From NCBI GenBank assembly GCA_003220435.1, contig QHSL01000092.1:1-64000 (forward strand): a stretch of DNA of 64,000 nt. Reading direction: 5' to 3'. A model generated the notes under the pieces. It made no database searches. It saw only the letters and a program-made list of their open reading frames with translations, and was not told the DNA's origin. The translations under genes and the position numbers were made by a program. Each line of letters starts with the position of its first letter. The first letter of the stretch is position 1. Of the stretch, positions 1 through 8,926 are shown one piece after another. This DNA is from Candidatus Rokuibacteriota bacterium (GTDB lineage: Bacteria; Methylomirabilota; Methylomirabilia; Rokubacteriales; CSP1-6).

Positions 1-1683
1 CAGCGCGCGCAGGCGGAATGACGGGAGCGGAGCGGACTGGGCGTTCGGGAGCTTTCCCCCGGAGATCGATTCGATATATATGAGCACCCGCTCCGCCTGG
101 CCGGTTGTCTTCCCACTGGCGATATCGACCGTGGCCCCCGGCCCTTGTCGATCCTTCAGAATCAGTACCGGATCGGCGTCGGAATCGATCTTGACCGAGA
201 ACCTCGCGTTGTCGGCGTGAGGGGAATATCTTCCGATCTTCGTCGCGTGAGCGGCCACGTCGGGACTGGCGGCCCGCTCGACCGAGAACCGACTGACGAC
301 GGCGTTATCGTTCGCCGTACGCACTTCGAATGAGAGCTCGGAGGCGGAGCTGTACGCCCAGCCCTTGACGAAGAGAGGGCCGTACCCTTGCCGGCACGGA
401 TAAATGTCATCCCGTAACGGGAGCGGGCGGCCGAGAGTGTCATGAGCGACGCACTGGCTCCGCATTTGCGGCGCCTGCAACGGCTCCGGCAGGTCGTCGA
501 GGTTGATCACGTAGCGCACGGCGCGCTCGACCGAGTCGACGATCGGCGACACGTATTCACTGCGCATCGGCGGGGACAGACTGCTTCGCGGCGGCACACA
601 ATTCACCGCCCCGCTGTCACACGCCCGATCGATCTCGCTCGCCAGCCTCCAGTAGTAGGCACGCGCTGCCGGCGCCGAACGGTAGTAGCCCGCGTGGGCC
701 ACCGCGTCGCGGAAGACCCACAGATACCAGCCACCGAAATACTCCTTGCCGCAGAGAGGGTGGTTGGGGATGCAGTGAGCCAGCCAATGTCGCCCGCTCC
801 CTTCGAGGTAAGGGCGCAGCTCGGCAAAGGCCGGGCTTACCCGGTAGAGCCGCTCGCGAGTCTCGGCCGGCATCGGCACGTACGGCTGCCAGTGCTGATG
901 CTCGACACGGGACGTAGCGCCGTAGGCGGCGAGGAACGCCCGGTCGGACAACTCGGTGGTCATGAAGACCCCGTAGCGATGCTGGTTGAGGCCCGCAATG
1001 GCTAACCCCGCCAGGATGGGCAGCAGCGGCGCGGCCGCAATGAGCGCCAGCCGCCGCCACCGATCGCTCCGACAGCCGTAAACGATGTCGACGCAGGTGA
1101 AGATTGCGATCACCAGCAATGCGGGAAGGATCCAGATGCCCTCGTCCCGCGTGTGCCAAAACGCGGCCAGCGCCATTCCCAGCCCCGCTGCCCACACGGC
1201 CAACTTCCCCAGCCCCTCCCGGCGATACGCGAGCGTGCCGACGGCGCCGGCCAGCACCAGTAACGTAAGCGACGCGTAAACGTGATCGCGGACGACCCGC
1301 TGAACCGCCCACGGAGCCGGGTTGAAGAGCAGCACGAGGAACATGGCCGCCAAGGCCCACCGCCCGCCGATCAATCGACGCAACGCCAGACACAGGACCG
1401 CGACGGACATCGCGTAGAGCAGGTTCTGGGAAAGAAGAAGCGGCAGGCCGAGTGTGTACGTGAGCGCGACGAACGCCGGGTAGCCGACTGCTTTGGCGAG
1501 CGTCAGGTTGTCGAACCATCCCAGCCATTTCCCCGCGGCTAAATTGCCGGCGAGCCGTAAATAGAGTCCGTCGTCGTGGGGGGCCCAGAGCCAGGCCTCC
1601 ACCCGGAACACCCCCGCGAGCCAGAGGAAGAGTGACGCGCCAACCACGTAGACCAGAAGGTGGCGGTGACGGGAGAAAGGCAT
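1..1683 (-). CDS. GT-C-like polytopic membrane glycosyltransferase, 3' end outside the window
   Basis: The frame stays open for 561 codons from an ATG to the window edge, so the C-terminus is missing. The first membrane helix is at about residues 8-25. It is followed by an Asp-Asp pair (APHDDGLY, residues 37-38) in the first outer loop, where GT-C/GT39 enzymes carry their catalytic acid. More helices lie at about 68-100, 108-120, 135-175 and 183-232, and from about residue 250 the protein is soluble. Such enzymes transfer sugars from polyprenyl-linked donors outside the inner membrane. It lies 20 nt after the methyltransferase at the distal end of the polysaccharide locus. The family is inferred from topology and the DD motif; a non-catalytic membrane protein of the same fold is possible. 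Confidence 0.72.
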   Translation of the reverse strand, partial: MPFSRHRHLLVYVVGASLFLWLAGVFRVEAWLWAPHDDGLYLRLAGNLAAGKWLGWFDNLTLAKAVGYPAFVALTYTLGLPLLLSQNLLYAMSVAVLCLALRRLIGGRWALAAMFLVLLFNPAPWAVQRVVRDHVYASLTLLVLAGAVGTLAYRREGLGKLAVWAAGLGMALAAFWHTRDEGIWILPALLVIAIFTCVDIVYGCRSDRWRRLALIAAAPLLPILAGLAIAGLNQHRYGVFMTTELSDRAFLAAYGATSRVEHQHWQPYVPMPAETRERLYRVSPAFAELRPYLEGSGRHWLAHCIPNHPLCGKEYFGGWYLWVFRDAVAHAGYYRSAPAARAYYWRLASEIDRACDSGAVNCVPPRSSLSPPMRSEYVSPIVDSVERAVRYVINLDDLPEPLQAPQMRSQCVAHDTLGRPLPLRDDIYPCRQGYGPLFVKGWAYSSASELSFEVRTANDNAVVSRFSVERAASPDVAAHATKIGRYSPHADNARFSVKIDSDADPVLILKDRQGPGATVDIASGKTTGQAERVLIYIESISGGKLPNAQSAPLPSFRLRAL

Positions 1684-1703
1684 CGAGGATGTCGCCTGGG
1701 GAC

Positions 1704-2546
1704 CTACCGCGGCTTCCGAAACACCACCACGAAGTCTCTGCGGTTGATCTCGGTGTCGATCGCGACGATTTCGAATCCGAGCTCCATCAAAAACTTCTCG
1801 GCGATCTGCGGCGTGATGAAGCCGAACCTCCCCGCCTGCTTGAACTGGGCTCTGTTGAGGTCCGCTTCCGCGACGAACTTCTGCCAACCGCCTGTGCTCA
1901 AGAGGCTTGCCAGATGAATGACCGAGACACAGCCCGGCTTCAGGACCCTCCAGATTTCTCTCAGGTAGCAGAAGATGTCCTCGATATCCAGATGGACGAA
2001 GACATCGAACGAGAAGACGAAGTCGAAGAAGTCCTTCTCGAACTGATGAAGATCGAATCCATCGACCTTGACGAAGGCGACGTGACCATGTTCCTTCAAT
2101 CGCTCGGCCGTCCTCTTCAGCATCTCCTCGGCCACGTCGGCGCAATACAGCTCACGGCACTTGGGAGCCAGCATCGCGCTGTATTTTCCGCCACCCGGCC
2201 CGATCTCCAACACGACGGCGTGATTCTCCAGGTACGGCGAGCAGAACCGCGTGAATATCCCCTTCTCGAATTCCCGGGTGCCCCACTCGTCGCCTAAGTG
2301 TCCCCCCTCCTGATGACACGGCCCCTGCTCCCAGCCCCGGGCGTACGCATTCCACGCGGTCTGATACCTCGTCACTCTCTCCAACTCATCGACCGCCTTG
2401 GGGGCCTCTCTCGACGAGTGCTGGAGATGATGATCCAGGCTCTCGTTCATCCTCTCCACCAAGGAGCGTGTCCGCTCGGCGTGAAGTGGCATCTCGCGGA
2501 GGCGGAACAGGTACTGTCGTATTGGCTTGAACATCATGGATCCCAT
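1704..2546 (-). CDS. SAM-dependent class I methyltransferase
   Basis: A 280-residue cytosolic protein. SAM-binding motif I, VLEIGPGGG, is at about residues 112-120, followed by the acidic end of strand 2 (CADVAEEM) and a DVFVHLDIED segment at the usual motif IV position. A methyltransferase in a polysaccharide locus usually methylates a sugar hydroxyl or caps the chain; the acceptor here is unknown. I chose the ATG preceded by GGAGGAG at a good distance. The frame is open for another 107 codons upstream, but that stretch has no domain and runs into the next gene. It lies 14 nt after the preceding glycosyltransferase. Confidence 0.9.
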   Translation of the reverse strand: MGSMMFKPIRQYLFRLREMPLHAERTRSLVERMNESLDHHLQHSSREAPKAVDELERVTRYQTAWNAYARGWEQGPCHQEGGHLGDEWGTREFEKGIFTRFCSPYLENHAVVLEIGPGGGKYSAMLAPKCRELYCADVAEEMLKRTAERLKEHGHVAFVKVDGFDLHQFEKDFFDFVFSFDVFVHLDIEDIFCYLREIWRVLKPGCVSVIHLASLLSTGGWQKFVAEADLNRAQFKQAGRFGFITPQIAEKFLMELGFEIVAIDTEINRRDFVVVFRKPR

Positions 2547-2560
2547 CGTCTTTCTCCTCC

Positions 2561-3535
2561 TCAGACGCCTCGGCCCAGAAGCCGATCGATGCCCCGGTAG
2601 ACCTTCCGTTCGTTCGCGAGTCCCGCGACGGATCGCGCTCCGAGGAACTGGGCGAGATTCTGGGTGAAGCTGTAGGGGATCGCGCGCATCCACCAGCGGA
2701 GACGCGAGCCGGTTCCGAGTGATTGATCCCGGGCGACGACCCGGAACAGATGGCGTCCGCCCCCCGTCGTGCAGCGCGCGAGATCTCTCCAGCGGGGAAT
2801 CGTGTGCACGCCGAAGAGGCGATGCAGGTTCTGGTGATCGAGGTAGATGCGCTTGAACTCGTACCACATCGAGTGGTTGTGGGAGTGGATCACGCGCGAG
2901 CGGGGCTCGTAGACGATCGAGTATCCGGCGAGCAGCGTTCGGTGGGCCCAGTCGAGGTCCTCCCCGAAGCGGCGCTCGCGAAACGGGATCTCGAGAGCGA
3001 TCTGCCGGCGCACGCTCGAGCTCACGTTGTCGAAGGCGACCCGCGCGAGCTTCTCGAGCGGTGGCAGGGCGTCGAACTCGACGCGATTCGCGACCGACTG
3101 GACCCGCGGCGCCGCGGCGGTGGCCACCCAGCCGTTGAGCCGGTCACGGATGAACGGGTTCGCGTCCGGCCGGGGAATCTGTCGGCTGTAGGCTCCGGCC
3201 ACCCGCGGGTCCGCGAAGCAGTCGACGAGTCGCTGCATCCACTGCCCGTCGGCGGGCCGCGCGTCCTGGGTCGCCAGGACCACCACCTCGCCGCGGGCCT
3301 CACGAATCCCGAGATTGCGGGTGAGTCCGTGATTGAACTCCGAGTTCGGGATCTCGATCAGCCGCACCGGCTGGCGGCGCAGAAACTCGACCGTACCATC
3401 CCTGGAGCCCGAATCGATGATGAGGATCTCGAAGCTGCGCTCGAGCTGCTGATCCCGCATGCGTCCGAGGATCTCGGGGAATTCGGGACCCGCGTTCCAG
3501 GTCGGGATGAGCAGGGTCACCGCCGGTGCGGTCAT
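2561..3535 (-). CDS. Family 2 glycosyltransferase (rhamnosyltransferase-like)
   Basis: A 324-residue GT-A enzyme. The N-terminus VTLLIPTWNAG is followed by DSGSRDGT (nucleotide-sugar binding, about residues 41-48) and TQDARP (DXD-like metal site, about residue 90). The later ERRFGEDLDWAHR segment is the usual ED acid region of GT2 enzymes. Its overall pattern resembles rhamnosyltransferases of O-antigen loci. Its start overlaps the stop of the preceding GT4 gene by ATGA, so translation is probably coupled. The sugar and acceptor cannot be read from the sequence. Confidence 0.9.
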   Translation of the reverse strand: MTAPAVTLLIPTWNAGPEFPEILGRMRDQQLERSFEILIIDSGSRDGTVEFLRRQPVRLIEIPNSEFNHGLTRNLGIREARGEVVVLATQDARPADGQWMQRLVDCFADPRVAGAYSRQIPRPDANPFIRDRLNGWVATAAAPRVQSVANRVEFDALPPLEKLARVAFDNVSSSVRRQIALEIPFRERRFGEDLDWAHRTLLAGYSIVYEPRSRVIHSHNHSMWYEFKRIYLDHQNLHRLFGVHTIPRWRDLARCTTGGGRHLFRVVARDQSLGTGSRLRWWMRAIPYSFTQNLAQFLGARSVAGLANERKVYRGIDRLLGRGV

Positions 3536-4872
3536 GCGCGGAGCGGCGCCATCACGAGGGCCGGTCGAGCGGCCGCCTCGCCGCGTGCGGATCGCACTGC
3601 GAAATCGTAGATCTCCTCGAAGCGGGCGGCGCTGCGCACGAGGTCGCAGACCAGGCCGGCCTTGCGACTCATCTCGGCCCTCAGCTCCCCGTCGGACAGG
3701 ACCCGCGTGAGCACCCGCGCGAGATCTTCGGGGTCGCCGGGCCGGAAACCGATCGCCAACCCTTCCTGGACCACCTCTCCGAGCCCGCCGAGCTGGCTGA
3801 CGACAACGGAAAGACCGGCGAGCGCTCCCTCCCGGGGAGTCAGGGGGGAGTTCTCCCACCAGAGCGACGGCACGACCAGCACGTCGAGGCCGGCCAGGAG
3901 GGCCGGCAGATCGCGATGCTCGTAGCGGCCGTGAAATCGCACGTCGAGCTCCGGCCGGACGAGGCGCCGTAAACGATCGAGGTAGCCCGTGTCGCCGTGA
4001 AAGCTCGGTGCCTCGCCGTGAACGTGGAGTACGAGGTCGCGCCGCCCGAGCCGGTTGAAGGCCTCGCACAGAACGTGCACCCCCTTGCTCGGAATGACCC
4101 CGCCGATGAAACCGATGTGACGCACGGGCTTCCGCCCGCGCGGCTCGCCGCCGAGCTCGGCGCAGGCGAAGCCGTTGGGCGCGTGGAACAACCGCTCGGC
4201 CTCGACACCCCAGTCGATGAATCGATCGCGATGGAACCGTGCCGGAGCGGTCAGGGCCTGACACGAAGCGACCATCCGGCGAATGTGAGCCTCCCACGCC
4301 GCCAGCTTCCTCAGCGATGGCGGCCGGCCGAGCAGGCGCTCGAGCAGCGATCGCGGTCCACCCAGCGGAAGCAGATGGGGCCAGAGCCGATTCAGGCACG
4401 AGAGGCACCGCGTCCGGTCGAGCGTCTCGCAGACACCGAGATCCTCAGGGCGGATACGCTGCCCGCGCAGACAGACCATCCAGTAGTCGTGGAACGTCAT
4501 GAGCACGGCAACGCCGCGACGGCGCGCCACCTCGATCATCGAAGTCGACAGGCAGCTGAGATGATGGACGTGGACAAGGTCCGGCCGCGCCTCCGCCAGA
4601 AACTCGTCGAACCGGGCATCGATGGCGGGATGCGTATAGAGGAGCTCGAAGCGATCGACGTCGGCGAAGTTGTTCGTGATCCGCGTGACGCGAACACCTT
4701 CCCATTCATCGCGGCTGATCTCGAATTCGCCGTGCTCGTCGCCCGCCAGCCGGGTGAAGACCTCGACGCGGTGCCCCCGGTCGCGCAATCCCTCGCACAG
4801 GTCACGGACATGGATCTGCGTTCCACTGGTCTCGTGCGGCAGGTACCCGCTGATGACGTGGGCGATGCGCAA
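3532..4872 (-). CDS. Family 4 glycosyltransferase
   Basis: A 446-residue GT-B enzyme. The Rossmann-like N-terminus MRIAHVISGYLP is followed by HXXG-type SGTQIHV, and the C-terminal donor domain carries FIGGVIPSKG and the E-X7-E region SLWWENSPLTPREG. In the middle it has an HDYWMVC motif and a CX7CX2C cluster, shared with the two neighbouring GT4 proteins. The start codon is TTG, placed 1 nt after the stop of the preceding gene. It is one of three tandem GT4 genes that probably add successive sugars to the lipid-linked chain on the cytoplasmic side. Confidence 0.9.
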   Translation of the reverse strand: MRIAHVISGYLPHETSGTQIHVRDLCEGLRDRGHRVEVFTRLAGDEHGEFEISRDEWEGVRVTRITNNFADVDRFELLYTHPAIDARFDEFLAEARPDLVHVHHLSCLSTSMIEVARRRGVAVLMTFHDYWMVCLRGQRIRPEDLGVCETLDRTRCLSCLNRLWPHLLPLGGPRSLLERLLGRPPSLRKLAAWEAHIRRMVASCQALTAPARFHRDRFIDWGVEAERLFHAPNGFACAELGGEPRGRKPVRHIGFIGGVIPSKGVHVLCEAFNRLGRRDLVLHVHGEAPSFHGDTGYLDRLRRLVRPELDVRFHGRYEHRDLPALLAGLDVLVVPSLWWENSPLTPREGALAGLSVVVSQLGGLGEVVQEGLAIGFRPGDPEDLARVLTRVLSDGELRAEMSRKAGLVCDLVRSAARFEEIYDFAVRSARGEAAARPALVMAPLRA

Positions 4873-4873
4873 T

Positions 4874-6256
4874 TCAGCTCACCGGCATTCTGCCCTGCAG
4901 GAGAAGGCGGTAGCGATGCTCCATGTGGGCCGCGTCCTCCTCGATGGTCTTCACCGCCGGCAGCTGGCAGCGCAGGGACCCCAGCAGGCCCGGATCGTGG
5001 AGGACTCGCAGAAGCTGACGCCGCAGGTCGGCCGAATCGCCGAGCCGGAAGTGAAGCCCGGTCTTACCGTCTTCCACCAGCTCCGCCATCCCGCCCCGGT
5101 CCGAGGTCAGCACCGGGATGCCCGCGAGATAGGCTTCGTGGATCGTGAGCGGCGAGTTCTCGAACCAGATGGACGGCACGATGAGGAGATCGAGCTCGGC
5201 CAACGCCTCGTTGACCTTCGAGTTCTCGAGGCGGCCCATGAAGCGAACGGCTGGCGGCGTGCCGCGTGCGAGAAGGCGATTCTTGTAGTCGGGGAACGTG
5301 TCGAGGTCTCCGTAGATCCGGCACTCGATCCCGGACTCCGGGATCTCGCGAAACGCGTCGAGGATCAGGTGCACGCCCTTGTGTTCCGCGATCGTGCCGA
5401 CGTAACCGACCCGAAGAATCGACGACGGGCCGTGCCGGGTCCTCCGGAGAGGGTCGATGACGAGGCCGTTGTCGGAATACAAGATGCGATCAGGCGGCGC
5501 CAGCCCTTCGTCGACAAAGCGCCGTCGCAGGAATCGCGACGGCGCGAGGAACAGATTCACCTTCTCGAGCTCCTCCCGGATCTCGATCTGCCGCCGGCGC
5601 ACCGCATCGAGGTAGGCGCCGTGATCCCCGTTCGCGCCGAGCCACCGGGCCCTCCGCGAGCCGATCGACGCCCGGAGCTTCGCGGTGATCCCGCGAAGCG
5701 CGAGGGGGAGCCGCCAGGAGGTTGTCGAGCTGGTATCCGAGAACGACGACTCCGCGAACGGGAACGGTGACATGCCCGCCGCGCAGCGTGCACACTCCAC
5801 GGGCTCGGGCCCATCGCAGAGGACCCCACCCGGTCGCAGGAGCAGTCCGCTGTTGAGGCACATGAGCATGTACTCGTGAAGGGTGTAGACGATCGGAAGC
5901 CCTCGTCGTCGAGCGATGTCGATGTATCCGATGCTGTGCAAATAGAGATGCTGCAGGTGGACGAGGTCGGGGGCGCTCTTGTCGAGGATCGTCCGAAACA
6001 GGTCTTCCATCTGCGGGTCGCGGTAGCTCTGCCGGAACGACGCGAAGTAGCGGTTGTGAACCGCCTCGAAGTAGGGGATCCCGAAGAATTCGCCTTCGCT
6101 GAGCTCGTACTGTGGGCGCTCGGGCCGGATCTCGGTGAAGAACAGCTCGACCCGGTGGCCCCGGACCCGCAGTGCCTGGGCGAGGCGGTAGGTGTAGACC
6201 TCGCTCCCGGCGAGGTGCCGCGGCAGGAACTGATGAACGACCATCAGGACCTTCAT
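4874..6256 (-). CDS. Family 4 glycosyltransferase
   Basis: A 460-residue GT-B enzyme starting MKVLMVVHQFLP with LAGSEVYTYRLAQAL as acceptor-side motif. The donor domain has VGYVGTIAEHKGVHLIL and the E-X7-E segment IWFENSPLTIHEAYLAG. The central HEYMLMC motif plus CX7CX2C (C-DGPEPVE-C-AR-C) matches the preceding GT4. Its ATG overlaps the stop of the upstream GT4 by ATGA; the longer open frame upstream is only a shadow of that gene. It is probably a recent relative of both flanking GT4 genes. Sugar specificity is unknown. Confidence 0.91.
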   Translation of the reverse strand: MKVLMVVHQFLPRHLAGSEVYTYRLAQALRVRGHRVELFFTEIRPERPQYELSEGEFFGIPYFEAVHNRYFASFRQSYRDPQMEDLFRTILDKSAPDLVHLQHLYLHSIGYIDIARRRGLPIVYTLHEYMLMCLNSGLLLRPGGVLCDGPEPVECARCAAGMSPFPFAESSFSDTSSTTSWRLPLALRGITAKLRASIGSRRARWLGANGDHGAYLDAVRRRQIEIREELEKVNLFLAPSRFLRRRFVDEGLAPPDRILYSDNGLVIDPLRRTRHGPSSILRVGYVGTIAEHKGVHLILDAFREIPESGIECRIYGDLDTFPDYKNRLLARGTPPAVRFMGRLENSKVNEALAELDLLIVPSIWFENSPLTIHEAYLAGIPVLTSDRGGMAELVEDGKTGLHFRLGDSADLRRQLLRVLHDPGLLGSLRCQLPAVKTIEEDAAHMEHRYRLLLQGRMPVS

Positions 6257-7623
6257 ATCCGACGGTCTCGGAGGTCCCGGTATCGGGCGAGCATCGCCGC
6301 CGCGTGCTCCTCGATCTCGGGGACAGGCGGGATGCCGCGCCTCAGCCGCTCGAGGATCTCGGGGTGCTCGGCCACCTGACGCAGCTTCGCGCGCAGGTCC
6401 GCCGCATCGCCGAGCCGGAAATGCAAGCCGTCGACTCCGTCTCGGACGAGCTCGGCCATCCCACCGGCGTTCGCGGTGATGACCGGAACGCGCGCGACGA
6501 AGGCTTCCTGGATCGTGAGCGGGGAGTTCTCGTACCAGACACTCGGCACGACGACGACGTCGAGCCCCGCCAGGATCTGGCTGATCCGTTCGTTTTCGTA
6601 CGCGCCGTGAAGAACGACGTTCGAGGTCGCTCGGTCTTTGATTCGTCGCCAGAACTTCTCGGAGATCGGACTGCCGAAGACCGAGCCGAAGACGTGCAGG
6701 CTCGCCCCGTTGTCGACCTCTCGAAAGGCCTCGAGAAGCAGCTCCACGCCCTTCTGTGGATGCAGAGCCCCGATGTATCCGAAACAGACACCCGGGTGGT
6801 CGGTCTTGCGGACACTGGAGAAGTGCCGGAACCCGTACCTCAGAAACTCCAGCTTGTGGCGCGGAAACCCGCAGCCCGCATGACGCTGCAGCAGAAACTC
6901 GCTCGGCGCCAGGAAGCGATCGACATCGCGAACGATGCGCCGGGTGTGGGTCAAAAAGAATTCGCGCTTGTGCTCGAGGTTGGCGCGCCGTGGATCGCCC
7001 AGCCATCGGGCCGCCCGATCAGTGGCGACAAGGAGCAGGGCTCGGAGCGCCGGGCGCGGGTGCTGCCGGGCATAGCGCTGCCAGCGGGCGATCGAGGGCA
7101 ACCGTGCGCTCCACGGTGGCGCGGACGCGCGACCGCGCGACCGGATCAGGACAGGACAGCAATCCTGAAAGAAGTCGGGGTGCTGCTTGCCGCACAGGAC
7201 CCCATCGTCGCGCAGCAGCAAGGCGTTGGGGCAGATCAGACCGTAGTCGTGAAGTGTGTAGACGACCACCGCGCCACTCACACGGGCCAGGGGGACGAGA
7301 TCGTCGCCCAGGCTCAGGAAATTGTGGAAATGGACGACGTCGGGACGAACGTCGTCGAGGACCGCCCGGAAACTCCGACGAAGGAAATGGTTCGGCCAGT
7401 CGGCCAGCCGGGCGTATTGGGCGCCGTCGATGCAATGATAGGTTGCGAGGCCCCTGATGGTCTCGCGTCGCATTCGTCGCGGCCAGACGCGGGAGACGTT
7501 GGAGATGTGGAAGACCCCCACGTCTTCGGTCCTGGCGAGCGCGCGCGCGAGGTTATCGCAATACACCTCCGACCCCTGGGAGGAGTACGGAGGGAACTGG
7601 TGGATCACCTGGAGGACACGCAC
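6253..7623 (-). CDS. Family 4 glycosyltransferase
   Basis: A 456-residue GT-B enzyme starting at GTG (MRVLQVIHQFPP) with SQGSEVYCDNLARAL. The donor domain shows CFGYIGALHPQKGVELLL and VWYENSPLTIQEAF (E-X7-E). It shares the HDYGLIC motif and a downstream Cys group with the other two tandem GT4 genes, although here the Cys pattern is C-X10-CC. It is the first of the three genes in transcription order and is divergent from the lipoprotein gene, only 51 nt away. Its promoter may therefore lie in that short gap or be read through from the exporter genes. Confidence 0.91.
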   Translation of the reverse strand: MRVLQVIHQFPPYSSQGSEVYCDNLARALARTEDVGVFHISNVSRVWPRRMRRETIRGLATYHCIDGAQYARLADWPNHFLRRSFRAVLDDVRPDVVHFHNFLSLGDDLVPLARVSGAVVVYTLHDYGLICPNALLLRDDGVLCGKQHPDFFQDCCPVLIRSRGRASAPPWSARLPSIARWQRYARQHPRPALRALLLVATDRAARWLGDPRRANLEHKREFFLTHTRRIVRDVDRFLAPSEFLLQRHAGCGFPRHKLEFLRYGFRHFSSVRKTDHPGVCFGYIGALHPQKGVELLLEAFREVDNGASLHVFGSVFGSPISEKFWRRIKDRATSNVVLHGAYENERISQILAGLDVVVVPSVWYENSPLTIQEAFVARVPVITANAGGMAELVRDGVDGLHFRLGDAADLRAKLRQVAEHPEILERLRRGIPPVPEIEEHAAAMLARYRDLRDRRI

Positions 7624-7674
7624 TTGACAGGTCCTTTACCGTGCCCGTACGGTCCCTTTCGGGACGGTGCGCTG

Positions 7675-8907
7675 ATGCGAGATGCGCTTCTCCTGGCAGT
7701 CGCGGCCTGGCTGATCGCGGGGTGCAGCATCACGACCCGAGAGCCCGCGGACGACACCAGCGCGGCGCTCGACGACTTCACGTCGGTGAAGATCGCGCTC
7801 GGCGCCGAAGAGATCGTCTTCCGCTGGAAGACTGACCGTTGCGAAGACGTGGATATCCCGGACGTCATGGCGCGCGCGGTTCGCCGGCGGGGCGAGATCG
7901 TCCTGTTCTCGGGCACCGCCCCCAGGAACTACTACTCTTACGGCCCCGACTTCGATCGCCTCAAGCGATCATGCGCGCCGGCCCTGATCTCGCCGGACGA
8001 GTGGACCGCCGACTCGTTCCGTAATCACTGGTGGATCACGTCCGTGTACTCCGATGACGGCGACACGATCCACGCGCTCGTGCACAACGAGTACCACGAT
8101 CCGGTCGCCGCGAACTGCAAGCCCGCCGACACGTCGTCGCGCAATCGGTGCTGGTACAACGCCATCATCTACGCCGTCTCGCACGACGGCGGGCGCTCCT
8201 TCGACGCGCCGCCCCCGCCAGACCATCTCGTGGCGGCGCCCCCCCAGAAGTGGGATCCGACCGCGGGTCACCAGGGTCGCGGTCGCCCGTCAACGGCGCC
8301 CCCCATACACGGCTACCTCGAGCCCAGCAATATCATCCGTGGTCCGGATGGGGCGTTCTACAGCGCGTTCTTCGCGGCCGTCCAGCTGGGGACGGAGGCG
8401 CGGGGCGGCACCTGCCTCATGCGAGCCAGCGATGTGTCGGTTCCGTCGAGCTGGCGCCTCTGGGATGGACAGGGGTTCAACATCGTCGCGTCGAACCCGT
8501 ACGTCAGCCCGGAGGCGCCCCCGTGCGCCTTCCTCAGCCCCGAGGCGCTTGGAGGCCTGCGCGGCAGCCTGACCTATAACACCTACCTCCGCCGCTACAT
8601 GCTCGTCGGCATCAGTGAGGTGCGTCCGGCCGGCGGCACGCGCGTCTGCGGAATCTTCTATTCGCTTTCGCAGGATCTGATCACCTGGAGTACCAGGCAG
8701 CTGATGAAACCGGGCCCGTTGCCCTGGTGCCCAGGCCGATACCGACAACGCGCCGACTGGTTTCCCTCGATCATCGACCATGAGGACACCAGCGTGACCT
8801 TCGAGAACGCCGGGCAGACGCCTCATCTCTATTTCACACGGTGGAACGCCGAGCTGTTCGACCGCGATCTTCTTCGGATCCCGCTCAAGATCAGAAAGAG
8901 CCGTTGA
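7675..8907 (+). CDS. Lipoprotein with Asp-box (sialidase-like beta-propeller) repeat
   Basis: A 410-residue protein with a signal peptide ending in the lipobox LIAGC (Cys about residue 17), so it should be lipid-anchored. A SHDGGRSF segment matches the Asp-box signature found in sialidases and other propeller glycosidases or glycan-binding proteins, and the protein is rich in Trp and Tyr. It is the only plus-strand gene inside the minus-strand polysaccharide locus, divergent from a GT4 and convergent with the exporter ATPase gene. A role in trimming or binding the surface glycan is plausible but unproven; I do not recognise catalytic residues. A small hairpin (GTCCC-TTTC-GGGAC) lies just before its start. 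Confidence 0.8.
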   Translation: MRDALLLAVAAWLIAGCSITTREPADDTSAALDDFTSVKIALGAEEIVFRWKTDRCEDVDIPDVMARAVRRRGEIVLFSGTAPRNYYSYGPDFDRLKRSCAPALISPDEWTADSFRNHWWITSVYSDDGDTIHALVHNEYHDPVAANCKPADTSSRNRCWYNAIIYAVSHDGGRSFDAPPPPDHLVAAPPQKWDPTAGHQGRGRPSTAPPIHGYLEPSNIIRGPDGAFYSAFFAAVQLGTEARGGTCLMRASDVSVPSSWRLWDGQGFNIVASNPYVSPEAPPCAFLSPEALGGLRGSLTYNTYLRRYMLVGISEVRPAGGTRVCGIFYSLSQDLITWSTRQLMKPGPLPWCPGRYRQRADWFPSIIDHEDTSVTFENAGQTPHLYFTRWNAELFDRDLLRIPLKIRKSR

Positions 8908-8926
8908 CCCGCCTCGGGTGAGTCGC

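Noticed and set aside
6172-8907. A 911-codon open frame on the plus strand
   Set aside because: Only its last 410 codons (from 7675) make a sensible protein; the rest is antisense of two GT4 genes with shadow composition.
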